Assembly: GCF_900109525.1 (NCBI RefSeq)
Contig: NZ_FOAN01000001.1
Span: 1,054,001-1,118,000, forward strand
Direction: 5' to 3'
Source of the DNA: Allobosea lupini
Lineage (GTDB): Bacteria; Pseudomonadota; Alphaproteobacteria; Rhizobiales; Beijerinckiaceae
Length of the DNA stretch: 64,000 bases
Both the position numbers and the translations under genes were made by a program. Below the pieces are notes generated by a model. The model did no database searches. It was not told where the DNA came from and saw only the letters and a list, made by a program, of their open reading frames with translations. Positions 9,076-19,643 of the stretch are shown here, piece by piece (positions within the stretch are counted from its first letter, which is position 1; every line of letters begins with the position of its first letter).

Positions 9076-10028
9076 CGCCCGCTCCTCGAAATGCGCGGAT
9101 CGGCGATGCCGTAGAGCAGGTCGGCGAGCAGGGATCCCAGCAGCACCAGCACGGCGGTGAACATCAGGATGCCCATGACGACCGGGTAGTCGCGATAGCT
9201 GATCGAATCGAGGAAGAGCCGGCCCATGCCCGGCCAGGTGAAGACCGTCTCGGTCACCAAAGCGCCCGAGAGCAGCGTCGGCACATGCAGGCCGGTGATA
9301 GTGATCATCGGCAGCAGCGCATTGCGCAGGGCATGGCGCATCAGGATCTGGCGCTCCGGCACGCCCTTGGCGCGGGCGGTGCGGATATAATCCTGGTTGA
9401 CCACCTCAAGCATGGAAGAGCGCATGTAGCGGCTCCAGACTGCGGTCGAGACCAGCGCCAGCACGATGCAGGGCCCGATCAGGTGATGCACCTGGTTGAG
9501 GAAGGAGCCGTCGCCCATGGTGTAGCGGTTGCCCGCCGGCAGCCAGCCGAGCCCGACGGAGAAGACGTAGATCACGACGAGGCCGAACCAGAAGGTCGGG
9601 ATCGAGAGCGCGATCATCGCGCCGATGGTGGCGAGCGAGTCGAACAGCGAATAGCGCCGGATCGCGCCGAGGATGCCGACCCAGGCGCCGATCACCATGG
9701 CGAGCAGCGTCGAGGTCAGCATCAGCTCCAGCGTTGCCCCCAGATGCGAGGCGATGATGTGCAGCACCGGCTGCTGGTCGCGATAGGATACGCCCCAATC
9801 GCCCGAGAGCATGCGCCAGAGCCATTCGACATATTGCACCGGCAGCGGCCGGTTGAGGCCGAGCTGCTCGGCGATGCGGTCGAGATCGGCCTGGGTCATG
9901 TCGCCGCCGGCGGCGAACTGCGACATCGGCCCGCCCGGCGCCAGATGCAGGATGGCGAAGCCGATCATTGAGACGATCAGCAGCAGGAGCAGCGACTGCC
10001 CGAGCCGGCGCAGGAGGAAGGCGATCAT
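9072..10028 (-). CDS. Peptide/nickel-type ABC transporter permease (DppB/OppB family)
   Basis: This 318-residue integral membrane protein has the DppB layout: an N-terminal helix (IAFLLRRLGQSLLLLLIVSM), the conserved periplasmic stretch with GLNRPLPVQYVEWL, and six predicted membrane segments. The EAA-type loop includes YIRTARAKGVPERQILMRHALRNALLP near residues 213-240. It forms a heterodimeric channel with the overlapping DppC-like permease. It lies 72 bases downstream of the binding-protein gene, with a palindrome in between that may lower permease expression relative to the binding protein. Confidence 0.93.
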   Translation of the reverse strand: MIAFLLRRLGQSLLLLLIVSMIGFAILHLAPGGPMSQFAAGGDMTQADLDRIAEQLGLNRPLPVQYVEWLWRMLSGDWGVSYRDQQPVLHIIASHLGATLELMLTSTLLAMVIGAWVGILGAIRRYSLFDSLATIGAMIALSIPTFWFGLVVIYVFSVGLGWLPAGNRYTMGDGSFLNQVHHLIGPCIVLALVSTAVWSRYMRSSMLEVVNQDYIRTARAKGVPERQILMRHALRNALLPMITITGLHVPTLLSGALVTETVFTWPGMGRLFLDSISYRDYPVVMGILMFTAVLVLLGSLLADLLYGIADPRISRSGR

Positions 10029-10048
10029 GGCGCGCTCCTCCCGGCCGG

Positions 10049-10067
10049 CGCCGGCATCATGCCGGCG
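10049..10067. promoter_or_regulatory. GC-rich palindrome between binding-protein and permease genes
   Basis: Arms CGCCGGCAT and ATGCCGGCG flank a single base. In binding-protein-dependent ABC operons such stem-loops often stabilise the upstream mRNA or cause partial termination so that the binding protein is made in excess. That role is inferred. Confidence 0.4.
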
Positions 10068-10100
10068 CGTTTGACATCGCTCATCACGTCACGCACCACG

Positions 10101-11783
10101 TCACTTGGCCCAGTACCACTGGCCCATGTTCCAGGTGTTCTGCCTGGCGTTGATGTTGGGCTGGTAGCCGATCAGCCCCTCCTTGTAGCCCTCGACCGGC
10201 GCGTACTGGTAGATCGGCAGGATCGGCAGCTCCTCGCGCACCAGCACCTGCAGCTTCTGGTAGATCTCCTTGCGCTTGGCCGTGTCGAAGGTTTCCTGGC
10301 CGGCCTTCATCAGCGCGTCGGCCTCGGCGTTCTGCCACTGCATCTGGTTAGCGCCGTTGCCGCTCTTGGCCGGGATCGCGTCCGAGCCGAAGCGATGCGC
10401 CGGATCGGGATCGATCACCGTGCGGAAGGCGGTGCCGACCAGCAGCGACTGGAACTTGGAGCGGGTATAGAATTCGCCCCAGATCACGGCGGCGGGCATG
10501 TTGTTGATCGCCATCTTGATGCCGATCTGCTGCCAGTCCTGCTGCATCAACTGCTGGCACTGCTCGCGCAGGGCCGCGCCCGTCGTGGTCGAGACCGCGA
10601 ACTCCAGCGGCACGCCGTTCTTCATTCGCACGCCGGAGCCGGAGCGCTTCCAGCCGGCATCGTCGAGGATCTTGCCGGCGAGTGCGGGATCATAGACCTG
10701 CTTGGGCAGGTTCGGGTCGTAAGCCCAGGATTCCTGCGGCATGAAGGATTCGGTCGGGATGTGCAGGCCGTAGAAGACGATGTCGATGATCGCCTGCTTG
10801 TTGATCGAGGCATAGAGCGCCTTGCGCACCGCCTTGTCGGACAGAGCGGGATGCTCGAGGTTCGGCATCAGCACCTCGAGCGAGGCGCTCGGAATCTTCA
10901 CCACCTTGCGTCCGGGCAGCTTGACCGCCTCGGCGTAAAAATTGGCGGGGATGCCGGTGCCGATGATCAGGTCGACCTGGCCAGTGCGGAACTGGGCATA
11001 GAGCGCGGTCTGGTCCGGCACGTATTTCAGCACCGCCTTCTCGAGATACGGCCCCTTGCCGTGGTATTTCTCGTTGGCGACGAGCTGGATGTTGTCGCCC
11101 GGCGTGCGCGTGCCCCATTTGAACGGGCCGGTGCCGACCGGCGCGCCGTTGAACGGCGCCGTGTTCGGATCGGCCGCCTTCTCCAGCAGGTGCTTGGGCA
11201 CGATGAAGGTGTTGGAGAGCAACGCGAGATAGGGCGCATACGCCTTCTCCATGCGCCAGGAGATCTCCAGCGGGCCGGTGACCTTGATGTCCTTGACCAG
11301 CGAATGGCCGACGCGGGTGCGCGCCTTGAAGCCCGGCGCGTTGATCAGCTCGAGCGTATACTTGACGTCCTCGGCGGTGAACGGCGCCCCGTCATGCCAG
11401 GTGATGCCCTCGCGCAGCTTGACCTTCCAGGCGAGACCGCCTTCGGAAATGCCGCCATTGGCCTCGCTCGGTACTTCGACGGCGAGGTCTGGGACCAGCG
11501 AACCGTCGGGCTGGGCCAGCCACATCGTATTGAAGACCTGCATCCAGACGGTCTCGTCAACCTCGATGCCGGGCATCAGCGGGTTGAAAGCGGTCGGCTC
11601 CTGCGACAGGCCAACCACGACCTGGCCGCTCGGCTTGGCGGGTGGCGGCGGAGGCGCCTTGCCCTGGGCGCGGGCGCCCAGGCCGGAAGCGGCGAGGATG
11701 CCGCCGGCGCCGAGCGCCAGGACCTCGCGGCGATGCAGGGCAGGCAGAGCAAGGCCGGACGCCTTCGTGGACGGCTTGTTCAT
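10101..11783 (-). CDS. ABC transporter substrate-binding protein (family 5, peptide type), Tat-like leader
   Basis: This 560-residue family 5 extracellular solute-binding protein resembles DppA/OppA. Hallmarks are VVGLSQEPTAFNPL, LREGITWHDGAPFTAEDVKYTLE and the later VRKALYASINKQAI segment. Its leader carries a twin arginine (HRREVLALGAG, R18-R19) before a hydrophobic stretch and an A-x-A type cleavage site near GARAQG, so Tat export is likely. The ATG at 11783 precedes this leader directly; the longer open frame upstream has no homologous character. It is first in a minus-strand operon with two permeases and the MOSC gene. The neighbouring divergent FAD oxidoreductases suggest an amino-acid- or opine-like ligand, but this is speculative. 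Confidence 0.92.
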   Translation of the reverse strand: MNKPSTKASGLALPALHRREVLALGAGGILAASGLGARAQGKAPPPPPAKPSGQVVVGLSQEPTAFNPLMPGIEVDETVWMQVFNTMWLAQPDGSLVPDLAVEVPSEANGGISEGGLAWKVKLREGITWHDGAPFTAEDVKYTLELINAPGFKARTRVGHSLVKDIKVTGPLEISWRMEKAYAPYLALLSNTFIVPKHLLEKAADPNTAPFNGAPVGTGPFKWGTRTPGDNIQLVANEKYHGKGPYLEKAVLKYVPDQTALYAQFRTGQVDLIIGTGIPANFYAEAVKLPGRKVVKIPSASLEVLMPNLEHPALSDKAVRKALYASINKQAIIDIVFYGLHIPTESFMPQESWAYDPNLPKQVYDPALAGKILDDAGWKRSGSGVRMKNGVPLEFAVSTTTGAALREQCQQLMQQDWQQIGIKMAINNMPAAVIWGEFYTRSKFQSLLVGTAFRTVIDPDPAHRFGSDAIPAKSGNGANQMQWQNAEADALMKAGQETFDTAKRKEIYQKLQVLVREELPILPIYQYAPVEGYKEGLIGYQPNINARQNTWNMGQWYWAK

Positions 11784-12061
11784 CGTTGATCCCCTCGTTG
11801 TCGGCGGCCTTGCATGGCCGTTACGCGGTGCCGCCTTTTGGCTGACGGTCGGCCGCATCGGCCGCCCGTTGTCGGCCCGCCTCATGATAGGCAGCAGGCG
11901 ACCCGCGATGGTCCCCGTCCTTTGCCGGGACAACCAAAACAATCTGCCGAATCGCACCCGTCCTTTGGCATAGGGTTCCAGACGGTTCGGGCTTGAATAT
12001 CGGCCTCCCGATCCCGGTCCGCGCCGCCGGCACGACCGCCCTCCGCCAAGGACCATGCCGC
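11784..12061. other. Divergent intergenic region, transporter operon / FAD oxidoreductases
   Basis: This 278-base spacer separates divergent starts at 11783 and 12062 and must contain both promoters. I could not pick out convincing -35/-10 pairs, an operator dyad or a coding ORF. No regulator gene is linked to it. Confidence 0.4.
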
Positions 12062-13390
12062 ATGTCGCCACCGGTCAACCGCGTCCACAGCGACGAAGCC
12101 CTGCCCGCCGCAGCCGACATCGTGGTCATCGGCGGCGGCATCGCCGGCGTAACCGCGGCCTATCACCTGGCGAAGAAAGGCCATTCGGTCGCGCTGGTCG
12201 AGAAAGGCTATGTCGCCGGCGAGCAGTCGAGCCGCAACTGGGGCTGGTGCCGCCAGCAGAACCGCGATCTGCGCGAACTGCCATTGGCAATGCGTGCCGT
12301 CGAGATGTGGAACGGGCTCTCCGAAGAGGTCGGTGCCGATGTCGGCTTCCGCCGCAGCGGCCTGACCTATCTGACGACGCGCCAGTCCGATCTCGATGCC
12401 TGGGAGGGCTGGGGCGAGAAGGCCCGGCAATACCAGATGCAGACACGCATGCTGAGCGCCGAGGAAGCCAGGGCGATGGCGCCGCATGCCAAGGGTGAGT
12501 GGATCGGCGGCGTGCATTCACCCACCGACGGTCGCGCCGAGCCGGCCATGGCCGTTCCCGCCATCGCCGAGGCCGCACGCAGGCTTGGCGTCACCATCCA
12601 TCAGGATTGCGCGGCGCGCGGCCTCGAAACCGCGGCAGGCCGCGTCTCCGGCGTCGTCACCGAGAAGGGCACGATCAAGACCTCGACGGTGCTACTCTCC
12701 GGCGGCGTCTGGACGGCGATGTTCGCCCGCCATCACGGCATCCGCATGCCGCTCGCCGGCATCAAGTCGACCTCGTTCTTCACAGGACCTGCGCCGGAAA
12801 TCACCACGGGAGGCATCTCGACCCCCGATCTCACCATTCGCCGCCGGGTCGATGGCGGCTTCACCGTCGGCATCAGCGGGCGCGGCCTGCTCGAGCTCTC
12901 ACCGCACGGCATGCTCAACGCCCAGCCGTTCTGGCGCACCTTCAAGAAGCGCCACAAGCTGCTGACGATCCGGGCCGGCAAGTCCTTCTTCTTCGGGCCG
13001 GAAGCGCTGATGCGCTGGAGCAACGATACGATCTCGCCCTTCGAGAAGATGCGGACCTATGACCCGCCGCCGCAGGAGGAACTGATCACCTTCGCCAAGA
13101 AGCGGCTGGGCGAGGTCTTTCCGCAGCTCGCGACGGTCGAGATCAAGCACAAATATGGCGGGCTGATCGACTTCACGCCCGATTGGGTGCCGGTGATCTC
13201 CGCGGTCGACAAGCTGCCGGGCCTGCATGTCTCGGCCGGCTTCAGCGGCCATGGCTTCGGCATCGGCCCGGCGGCGGGGCGGCTCGCGGCCGATATCGTC
13301 GCCGGCGATGCCCCGATCGTCGACCCCACCCCCTACCGCTACAGCCGCCTCGTCGATGGCACCGATCTCGGCGAGCCCGGCCTGATGTGA
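12062..13390 (+). CDS. FAD-dependent oxidoreductase, DAO family (tandem copy 1)
   Basis: This 442-residue flavoprotein of the D-amino-acid-oxidase/DadA superfamily has the Rossmann motif G24-G-G-I-A-G29 within IVVIGGGIAGVTAAYHL, followed by the acidic VALVEKG ribose-binding strand. The C-terminal SAGFSGHGFGIGPAAGRLAAD segment is the second FAD contact. An EQSSRNWGWCRQQNRD block immediately after the Rossmann fold is shared almost identically with the next gene. Members oxidise secondary or primary amines of amino acids to imines. ATG 12062 is preferred because the paralogue aligns from the same position; the frame extends 23 codons upstream. Confidence 0.9.
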   Translation: MSPPVNRVHSDEALPAAADIVVIGGGIAGVTAAYHLAKKGHSVALVEKGYVAGEQSSRNWGWCRQQNRDLRELPLAMRAVEMWNGLSEEVGADVGFRRSGLTYLTTRQSDLDAWEGWGEKARQYQMQTRMLSAEEARAMAPHAKGEWIGGVHSPTDGRAEPAMAVPAIAEAARRLGVTIHQDCAARGLETAAGRVSGVVTEKGTIKTSTVLLSGGVWTAMFARHHGIRMPLAGIKSTSFFTGPAPEITTGGISTPDLTIRRRVDGGFTVGISGRGLLELSPHGMLNAQPFWRTFKKRHKLLTIRAGKSFFFGPEALMRWSNDTISPFEKMRTYDPPPQEELITFAKKRLGEVFPQLATVEIKHKYGGLIDFTPDWVPVISAVDKLPGLHVSAGFSGHGFGIGPAAGRLAADIVAGDAPIVDPTPYRYSRLVDGTDLGEPGLM

Positions 13391-13480
13391 CGCAAGCCTC
13401 TGCCCCAACCACATAGTCCCGCCTCAGCGGGACATCCCGCGCCGTGCCGCTTCGTGGCAAGGCCGCCTCCGGAGCCATTC

Positions 13481-14803
13481 ATGCCAGTGACCATCGAACG
13501 CATCGCCAGCAGCGAGGCGCTGCCCGCCGCCGCGGATGTCGTCGTCATCGGCGGCGGCATCGTCGGCGCGGCGGCGGCCTATTATTTGGCACGGCGTGGC
13601 CGCTCGGTGGCTCTGGTCGAGAAGGGCGTGGTCGGCGGCGAGCAGTCGAGCCGCAACTGGGGCTGGTGCCGCAAGCAGAACCGCGACGCCCGCGAATTGC
13701 CGCTCGCCATCCGCGCCATGGAACTCTGGGAGACGCTCAGCGAAGAGCTCGGCCGCGACAGCGGTTTTCGCCGCTGCGGCCTGGTCTATGCCACCAACGA
13801 CCCTGCGCAGCTGGCGCAATGGGAGCGCTGGCGCGAGACGGCGAAGGCTTTCGGCGTCGAGACGACGATGCTTACCGGAGCAGAGACCGCGGCGATGACT
13901 GCCGCCAGTGGTCGGAGCTGGCTCGGCGGCCTGCATTCCGTCACCGACGGCAAGGCCGAGCCGGCGCTCGCAGCGCCGCTGATGGCTGACGGCGCCCGCC
14001 GTGCTGGCGCCAGCGTGCATCAGGGTTGCGCCGCGCGTGGGCTCGACGTCAGCAATGACGCGGTCACCGGCGTCGTCACCGAGAAGGGTACGATCCGCAC
14101 GAACGCGGTCATCCTCGCCGGCGGCGCCTGGGCCTCGGCCTTCTGCCGCCATCAGGGCATCGCCTTCCCGCAGGCGAGCATTCGCGCGACCAGCCTGCGG
14201 ACCGAGGCCGCGCCGGAGTTCCTCGACGCATTCTATACCCCCGAGATCGCGCTGACGCGGCGCCTCGACGGCAGCTACACGATCGCGATCAGCGGCAAGG
14301 GCACGCTCGAGATCACGCCACAGGGCCTGCGCTATGCCCGGGACTTCCTGCCGATGTTCATCAAGCGGCTGAAGGCGGTCGAGCTCGGCATCAGCTCCTC
14401 CTTCTTCAAGGGGCCGGAGGCCTTAGGCAGCTGGAAGCTCGACGAGGTCACGCCCTTCGAGACGATCCGCGTGCTCGATCCGGCGCCGAGCCGACGTGCG
14501 ATGGCGACCCTGCTGGAGCGTGCCCACGCCATGTTTCCGGCCCTGAAGAGCGTCGCCGTACGCGAAAGCTGGGGCGCCTATATCGATTCCACGCCGGACG
14601 CCGTGCCGGTGATCTCGCCGGTCGCCGGCCTCTCGGGCTTCGTGCTGGCCGCCGGCTTCAGCGGCCACGGCTTCGGCCTCGGTCCTGCGGCCGGTCATCT
14701 CGCGGCCGACCTCGCAACCGGCGACACGCCGATCGTCGATCCGCGTCCGTTCAGGCATTCGCGCCTCGTCGACGGCTCGCGCGGTGCGATCGGCGAGTTC
14801 TGA
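13481..14803 (+). CDS. FAD-dependent oxidoreductase, DAO family (tandem copy 2)
   Basis: This 440-residue paralogue of the preceding gene has G24-G-G-I-V-G29, the EQSSRNWGWCRKQNRD block and the C-terminal AAGFSGHGFGLGPAAGHLAAD motif. By eye the copies share well over half their residues and are colinear throughout, so they arose by tandem duplication. A GGAG ribosome site at 13471 lies 6 bases before the ATG. Copy 2 differs in the middle (for example LRTEAAPEFLDAFYTPEIALTRRLDG), where substrate contacts are expected, suggesting different amines. Precise substrate is unknown. Confidence 0.9.
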   Translation: MPVTIERIASSEALPAAADVVVIGGGIVGAAAAYYLARRGRSVALVEKGVVGGEQSSRNWGWCRKQNRDARELPLAIRAMELWETLSEELGRDSGFRRCGLVYATNDPAQLAQWERWRETAKAFGVETTMLTGAETAAMTAASGRSWLGGLHSVTDGKAEPALAAPLMADGARRAGASVHQGCAARGLDVSNDAVTGVVTEKGTIRTNAVILAGGAWASAFCRHQGIAFPQASIRATSLRTEAAPEFLDAFYTPEIALTRRLDGSYTIAISGKGTLEITPQGLRYARDFLPMFIKRLKAVELGISSSFFKGPEALGSWKLDEVTPFETIRVLDPAPSRRAMATLLERAHAMFPALKSVAVRESWGAYIDSTPDAVPVISPVAGLSGFVLAAGFSGHGFGLGPAAGHLAADLATGDTPIVDPRPFRHSRLVDGSRGAIGEF

Positions 14804-14820
14804 GCCTCATTCAGACACAC

Positions 14821-14936
14821 AGCCCTCATCCTGAGGAGCGCTCATAGAGCGCGTCTCGAAGGATGTTTCAGGAGGCTCCAGAACCATCTGGACCATCCTT
14901 CGAGACGCCGCTACGCGGCTCCTCAGGATGAGGGCT
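14821..14936. repeat. Paired intergenic inverted repeat (CTCATCCTGAGGAGC type)
   Basis: Left arm 14821-14865 and right arm 14894-14936 are near-perfect inverted copies of each other. Each arm has its own small stem (GCGCTCATAGAGCGC in the left, GCCGCGTAGCGGC in the right), so the transcript could fold as a cruciform. It lies between convergent genes and could act as a bidirectional terminator. Similar palindromes are widespread in alphaproteobacterial genomes. Confidence 0.8.
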
Positions 14937-14946
14937 GAGGATATTT

Positions 14947-16089
14947 TCAGCCGAGCCGCTCGGCGACACCAGCGATCATCGCCATCGCTCCGGCGAGTTC
15001 GGCCTCGGTGATGTACTCTTCCGGCTTGTGGGCGCGGTCGACATCGCCTGGCCCGCAGACGATCGCGGCGATGCCGGCGCGCTGGAACATCCCGGCCTCG
15101 GTGCCATAGCTGACCGCTGCCTGGCGCGCCTGGCCCGATACCGCCTCGGTGAAGGCGACCAGCGGATCGTTCTCGTCGAGGGCGAGCGGCGGGTAGTCGC
15201 TCATAGTCTCGAAGCTGAACGCGACCTTGTGCCCGGTCACAGCAGCCTCGCGCGCGATCCGCTCGGCGACACCAGGCAGGAAGCCGAGCAGCGCGGCAGG
15301 CTCCTGCCCGGCGATGGCACGGGCCTCGACCTCGAATACGCATTGCGCCGGAACGATGTTGATGCCGGTGCCGCCCCTGATCACGCCGACCTGGATCGTC
15401 GAATAGGGCGGTGCGAAAGCCTCGGCAAAAGGTCCCTGCGACGCATGGCGCAGGGCCTCGTCATGGATCGCGGTGATGAGACCAGCGGCGTAGTGGATCG
15501 CGTTGTCGCCGAGATCGGTGCGCGAGGAATGCCCGGCCTTGCCATCGACCGTGACGCGCTTTGCGATCTTGCCCTTATGAGCCAGCACAGGCCGCAAGCC
15601 GCTTGGCTCGCCGACGATGCAGCCGAGCACCGGCGGGCACAGCTCCGGCAGTCGCGCGATCAGATGGCGCACGCCGACGCAACCGACCTCCTCGTCATAG
15701 GACAGCGCGATGTGCACCGGCCGCGCCAGCCTCTTGGCGACGAGGGCGGGAACGCTCGCCAGCACGCAGGCTGCGAAGCCCTTCATGTCGACAGCGCCGC
15801 GCCCGATCAGCCGCTCGCCGTCGCGCCGCAGCTTGAAGGGGTCGCCGACCCAGCCCTCCGGCGCCGCCGGTACCACGTCGAGATGGGCCGAGAGGATGAT
15901 ACCGCCTTCGACCTTGGGCCCGATCGTCGCGAACAGGTTGGCGCGGTCCCCCTCCGGTCCCGGCACGATCACGCTGTCGACGCCATGGCCGGCGAGATAG
16001 GCGCGGACATGCTCGATGATCGCCCCGTTCGGGGTGCGGCAGACGGAGGGAAAGCCGACGAGATCGGCGAGAACGGTTTCGACGGTCAT
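14947..16089 (-). CDS. argE: M20-family deacylase, acetylornithine deacetylase type
   Basis: This 380-residue zinc amidohydrolase removes N-acyl groups from amino acids such as N2-acetylornithine. Metal and catalytic residues are visible: H69 and D71 (SAHLDVVP), the bridging D101 (GRGAVDMKG), E133-E134 (SYDEEVGC) and a C-terminal histidine in AHKPEEYI. The dimerisation domain lies at about 180-290. Length and motifs match ArgE. It is not near other arginine genes; next to amine and amino-acid oxidases it could instead act on other N-acyl amino acids. It diverges from the HAD gene across 212 bases. Confidence 0.85.
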   Translation of the reverse strand: MTVETVLADLVGFPSVCRTPNGAIIEHVRAYLAGHGVDSVIVPGPEGDRANLFATIGPKVEGGIILSAHLDVVPAAPEGWVGDPFKLRRDGERLIGRGAVDMKGFAACVLASVPALVAKRLARPVHIALSYDEEVGCVGVRHLIARLPELCPPVLGCIVGEPSGLRPVLAHKGKIAKRVTVDGKAGHSSRTDLGDNAIHYAAGLITAIHDEALRHASQGPFAEAFAPPYSTIQVGVIRGGTGINIVPAQCVFEVEARAIAGQEPAALLGFLPGVAERIAREAAVTGHKVAFSFETMSDYPPLALDENDPLVAFTEAVSGQARQAAVSYGTEAGMFQRAGIAAIVCGPGDVDRAHKPEEYITEAELAGAMAMIAGVAERLG

Positions 16090-16301
16090 GGGATTCGCTG
16101 GAGGGTTGATTCAGCCGACCTTCGGAGAGGCGAGCGGGCCTGTCCATCCTGCCCCGACAGCCGCAGCAATCCATGCCGAAGCAACCCGATTCATCGGCAG
16201 AATATTCGGTCATGGCGTTCGATTTCCGCCTCCCTCCCCGCGGTCGCGCTCTAGCCTCTTCCTAACGGCAGAGAGCCGTCGCAACGAGCAAGGGCGAGAC
16301 G

Positions 16302-16970
16302 ATGAGCAGTTTCCGGCCGAAATTCATCACCTTCGACTGCTATGGCACGCTGATCTATTTCGAGATGGCTCCGGCCGCCCGTCGCGCCTATGCCGACCGC
16401 CTGTCGCCCGAGCAGCTGGACGCGTTCTGCGACGCCTTCTCGAACTATCGTCTGGATGAGGTGCTCGGCGCCTGGAAGCCCTATCAGGACGTCGTCCGCA
16501 ATGCGGTGGCGCGGACCTGCAAGCTCCTCGGCATCCCCTACGATCCGGCCGACGCCCAGCGCATCATCGACGAGATCCCGAGCTGGGGCCCGCATCCCGA
16601 TGTGCCGGCCGGCCTCGCCAAGGTCGCCAAGGAGATCCCGCTCGTCATCCTCTCCAACTCGATGACCGACCTGATCCCGCATTCGGTCGCCAAGCTGGGC
16701 GCGCCCTTCCACGCCGCCTATACCGCGCAGGAAGCGCAGGCCTACAAGCCTCGTATGCCCGCCTTCGAATACATGTTCGACATGCTCGGCTGCGGCCCGG
16801 AGGACGTGATGCATTGCTCGTCGAGCTTCCGCTACGACCAGATGACCGCCTATGACATGAAGATCGCCCGCCGCGTCTTCGTCAATCGCGGCCACGAGCC
16901 GTCGAATCCCTATTACAGCACGCATGAGATCAAGGACATCGGCGGCCTGCCGGCTCTGGTCGGGCTCTGA
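16302..16970 (+). CDS. HAD hydrolase, haloacid dehalogenase type II-like
   Basis: This 222-residue HAD-superfamily enzyme has nucleophile D12 in FDCYGTL, motif II in VILSNSMTD (S/N), a lysine near YKPRMPAFEYM and motif III around HCSSSFRYD. The DxYGT motif resembles L-2-haloacid dehalogenases, but many relatives act on phosphorylated or other small acids, so the substrate is open. It is followed one base later by the aldehyde dehydrogenase, forming a two-gene operon. A second related HAD protein (20758-21462) sits in the adjacent transporter operon. Confidence 0.85.
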   Translation: MSSFRPKFITFDCYGTLIYFEMAPAARRAYADRLSPEQLDAFCDAFSNYRLDEVLGAWKPYQDVVRNAVARTCKLLGIPYDPADAQRIIDEIPSWGPHPDVPAGLAKVAKEIPLVILSNSMTDLIPHSVAKLGAPFHAAYTAQEAQAYKPRMPAFEYMFDMLGCGPEDVMHCSSSFRYDQMTAYDMKIARRVFVNRGHEPSNPYYSTHEIKDIGGLPALVGL

Positions 16971-16971
16971 C

Positions 16972-18441
<1,470 letters not shown>

Positions 18442-18459
18442 CGGCGCCGCGCGGCTTCG

Positions 18460-19413
18460 TCAGCCATAGCAGGCCTGCTTCAGACCGAGGCCGGGATGAA
18501 GCGCGTCGATCGCCTCGATCTCGGCCCTGAGCTCCGCCCCGATCCAGTCCCGGATCTCGCGGACGACCGGGCTCGGCGGGCGGTTGCGCGGCGTCAGCAG
18601 CACGCAGTTGCGCTCACCGCGCGTCAGCCGATCGCTCGCCGGTACCAGTGCGCCCGATCTCAGCGCATGTGAGACGACGGTGATCCAGCCGAAGGCGACG
18701 CCCTGGCCGAGCAGCGCCGCCTGCACCACCACGGCATAGTCCGAGAAGCTCAGCGTCTTGACCGGCCCCGGCCGGCCGGTGGCGAAGGGCGGATAGCGCT
18801 CGGCCCAGTCGAGCGCGGAATCGGTCAGGTTGATGATCGTGTTGCCCTCGCCCGCCGCCCCGTCTTCGGGCTTGGCCTGTCGGTAGCCGGGGCTGCAGAT
18901 CGGCAGCATCGTCTCGCGCATCACCATCGCCTCGGCCGGCACCGCCTCGTCGCCATCGAGGAAGCGCATGCCGAGATCGACATTGTCGACCTGGCCGCGC
19001 AGCGAGCCGGCGATCATCTGGAAACGCAGATCGACCGAGGGAAACCGACGCTGGAAGTGATCCATGCGGGGCATCAGCCAATGCGTGGTGAAGGCGGAGG
19101 AGACCGAGATCGTCACCGTCTCCTTGCCGCCGCGCAGCTGCTCGACCTCGCGCAGGCCCGCTTCGATGCTGCGGAAGCCATCGGCGACGCGGCGATAGAG
19201 CACTTCGCCCTCCGCCGTCAGGATCGCCCCCTTCCCACCTCTCTCGAACAGGCGCAGGCCGAGATAGCTCTCGAAACGCGACAACATGCGGCTGACCGCC
19301 GGCTGGGTGACGTTCAGCTCCTCGGCGGCGCGGGTGAAGCTGCCGCTGCGCGCCGCCGCCTCGAAGACGAAGAGCGCATTGCTCGACGAGACCATGCGGC
19401 GCAGCTCTGACAT
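18460..19413 (-). CDS. LysR-family regulator (GcvA-like), divergent to the transporter operon
   Basis: This 317-residue protein has an N-terminal winged HTH (ALFVFEAAARSGSFTRAAEELNVTQPAVSRMLSRFE, about residues 13-48) and a C-terminal effector domain (about 93-300). The HTH spacing and the LGLRLFERGGKGAILTAEG segment are of the GcvA subgroup. It is transcribed away from the PotABCD-type operon and converges on the aldehyde dehydrogenase gene. A perfect T-N11-A dyad (19558-19576) in the divergent spacer is the best candidate operator, lying 145 bases from its own start and 67 from the ABC ATPase start. Confidence 0.9.
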   Translation of the reverse strand: MSELRRMVSSSNALFVFEAAARSGSFTRAAEELNVTQPAVSRMLSRFESYLGLRLFERGGKGAILTAEGEVLYRRVADGFRSIEAGLREVEQLRGGKETVTISVSSAFTTHWLMPRMDHFQRRFPSVDLRFQMIAGSLRGQVDNVDLGMRFLDGDEAVPAEAMVMRETMLPICSPGYRQAKPEDGAAGEGNTIINLTDSALDWAERYPPFATGRPGPVKTLSFSDYAVVVQAALLGQGVAFGWITVVSHALRSGALVPASDRLTRGERNCVLLTPRNRPPSPVVREIRDWIGAELRAEIEAIDALHPGLGLKQACYG

Positions 19414-19557
19414 TACACCAGGTTATGCTTCGCCTGATTATTTGGCAATTGCGACAGGGGACCGAAATCCCGTTTCATGAACCGATCGAATACGGCTTGC
19501 GGTGACGGCCCGGCAGAGGTCCGCACCGCCGAGCAGCACCAGCGCCGGAACGGATCG

Positions 19558-19576
19558 CCATAAGACCAGCTTATGG
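19558..19576. promoter_or_regulatory. Candidate LysR operator, CCATAAG-N5-CTTATGG
   Basis: A perfect 7-bp dyad with a 5-base spacer contains the LysR signature T-N11-A (T19561, A19573). It lies in the 230-base spacer between the divergent LysR gene and the transporter operon. The inner ATAAG-N5-CTTAT is identical in arms to the site at 3311-3325 before hyuA. Confidence 0.55.
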
Positions 19577-19643
19577 CCCGTCCCAAAAACGGTCTTTGCC
19601 TGCGCAGTGCCGCGATGTCGCTGTATCCGGACGGGAGAGTGCC

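Noticed and set aside
10059..11789. Open frame of 576 codons on the plus strand
   Set aside because: Exactly antisense to the family 5 binding protein, which has a leader and domain motifs.
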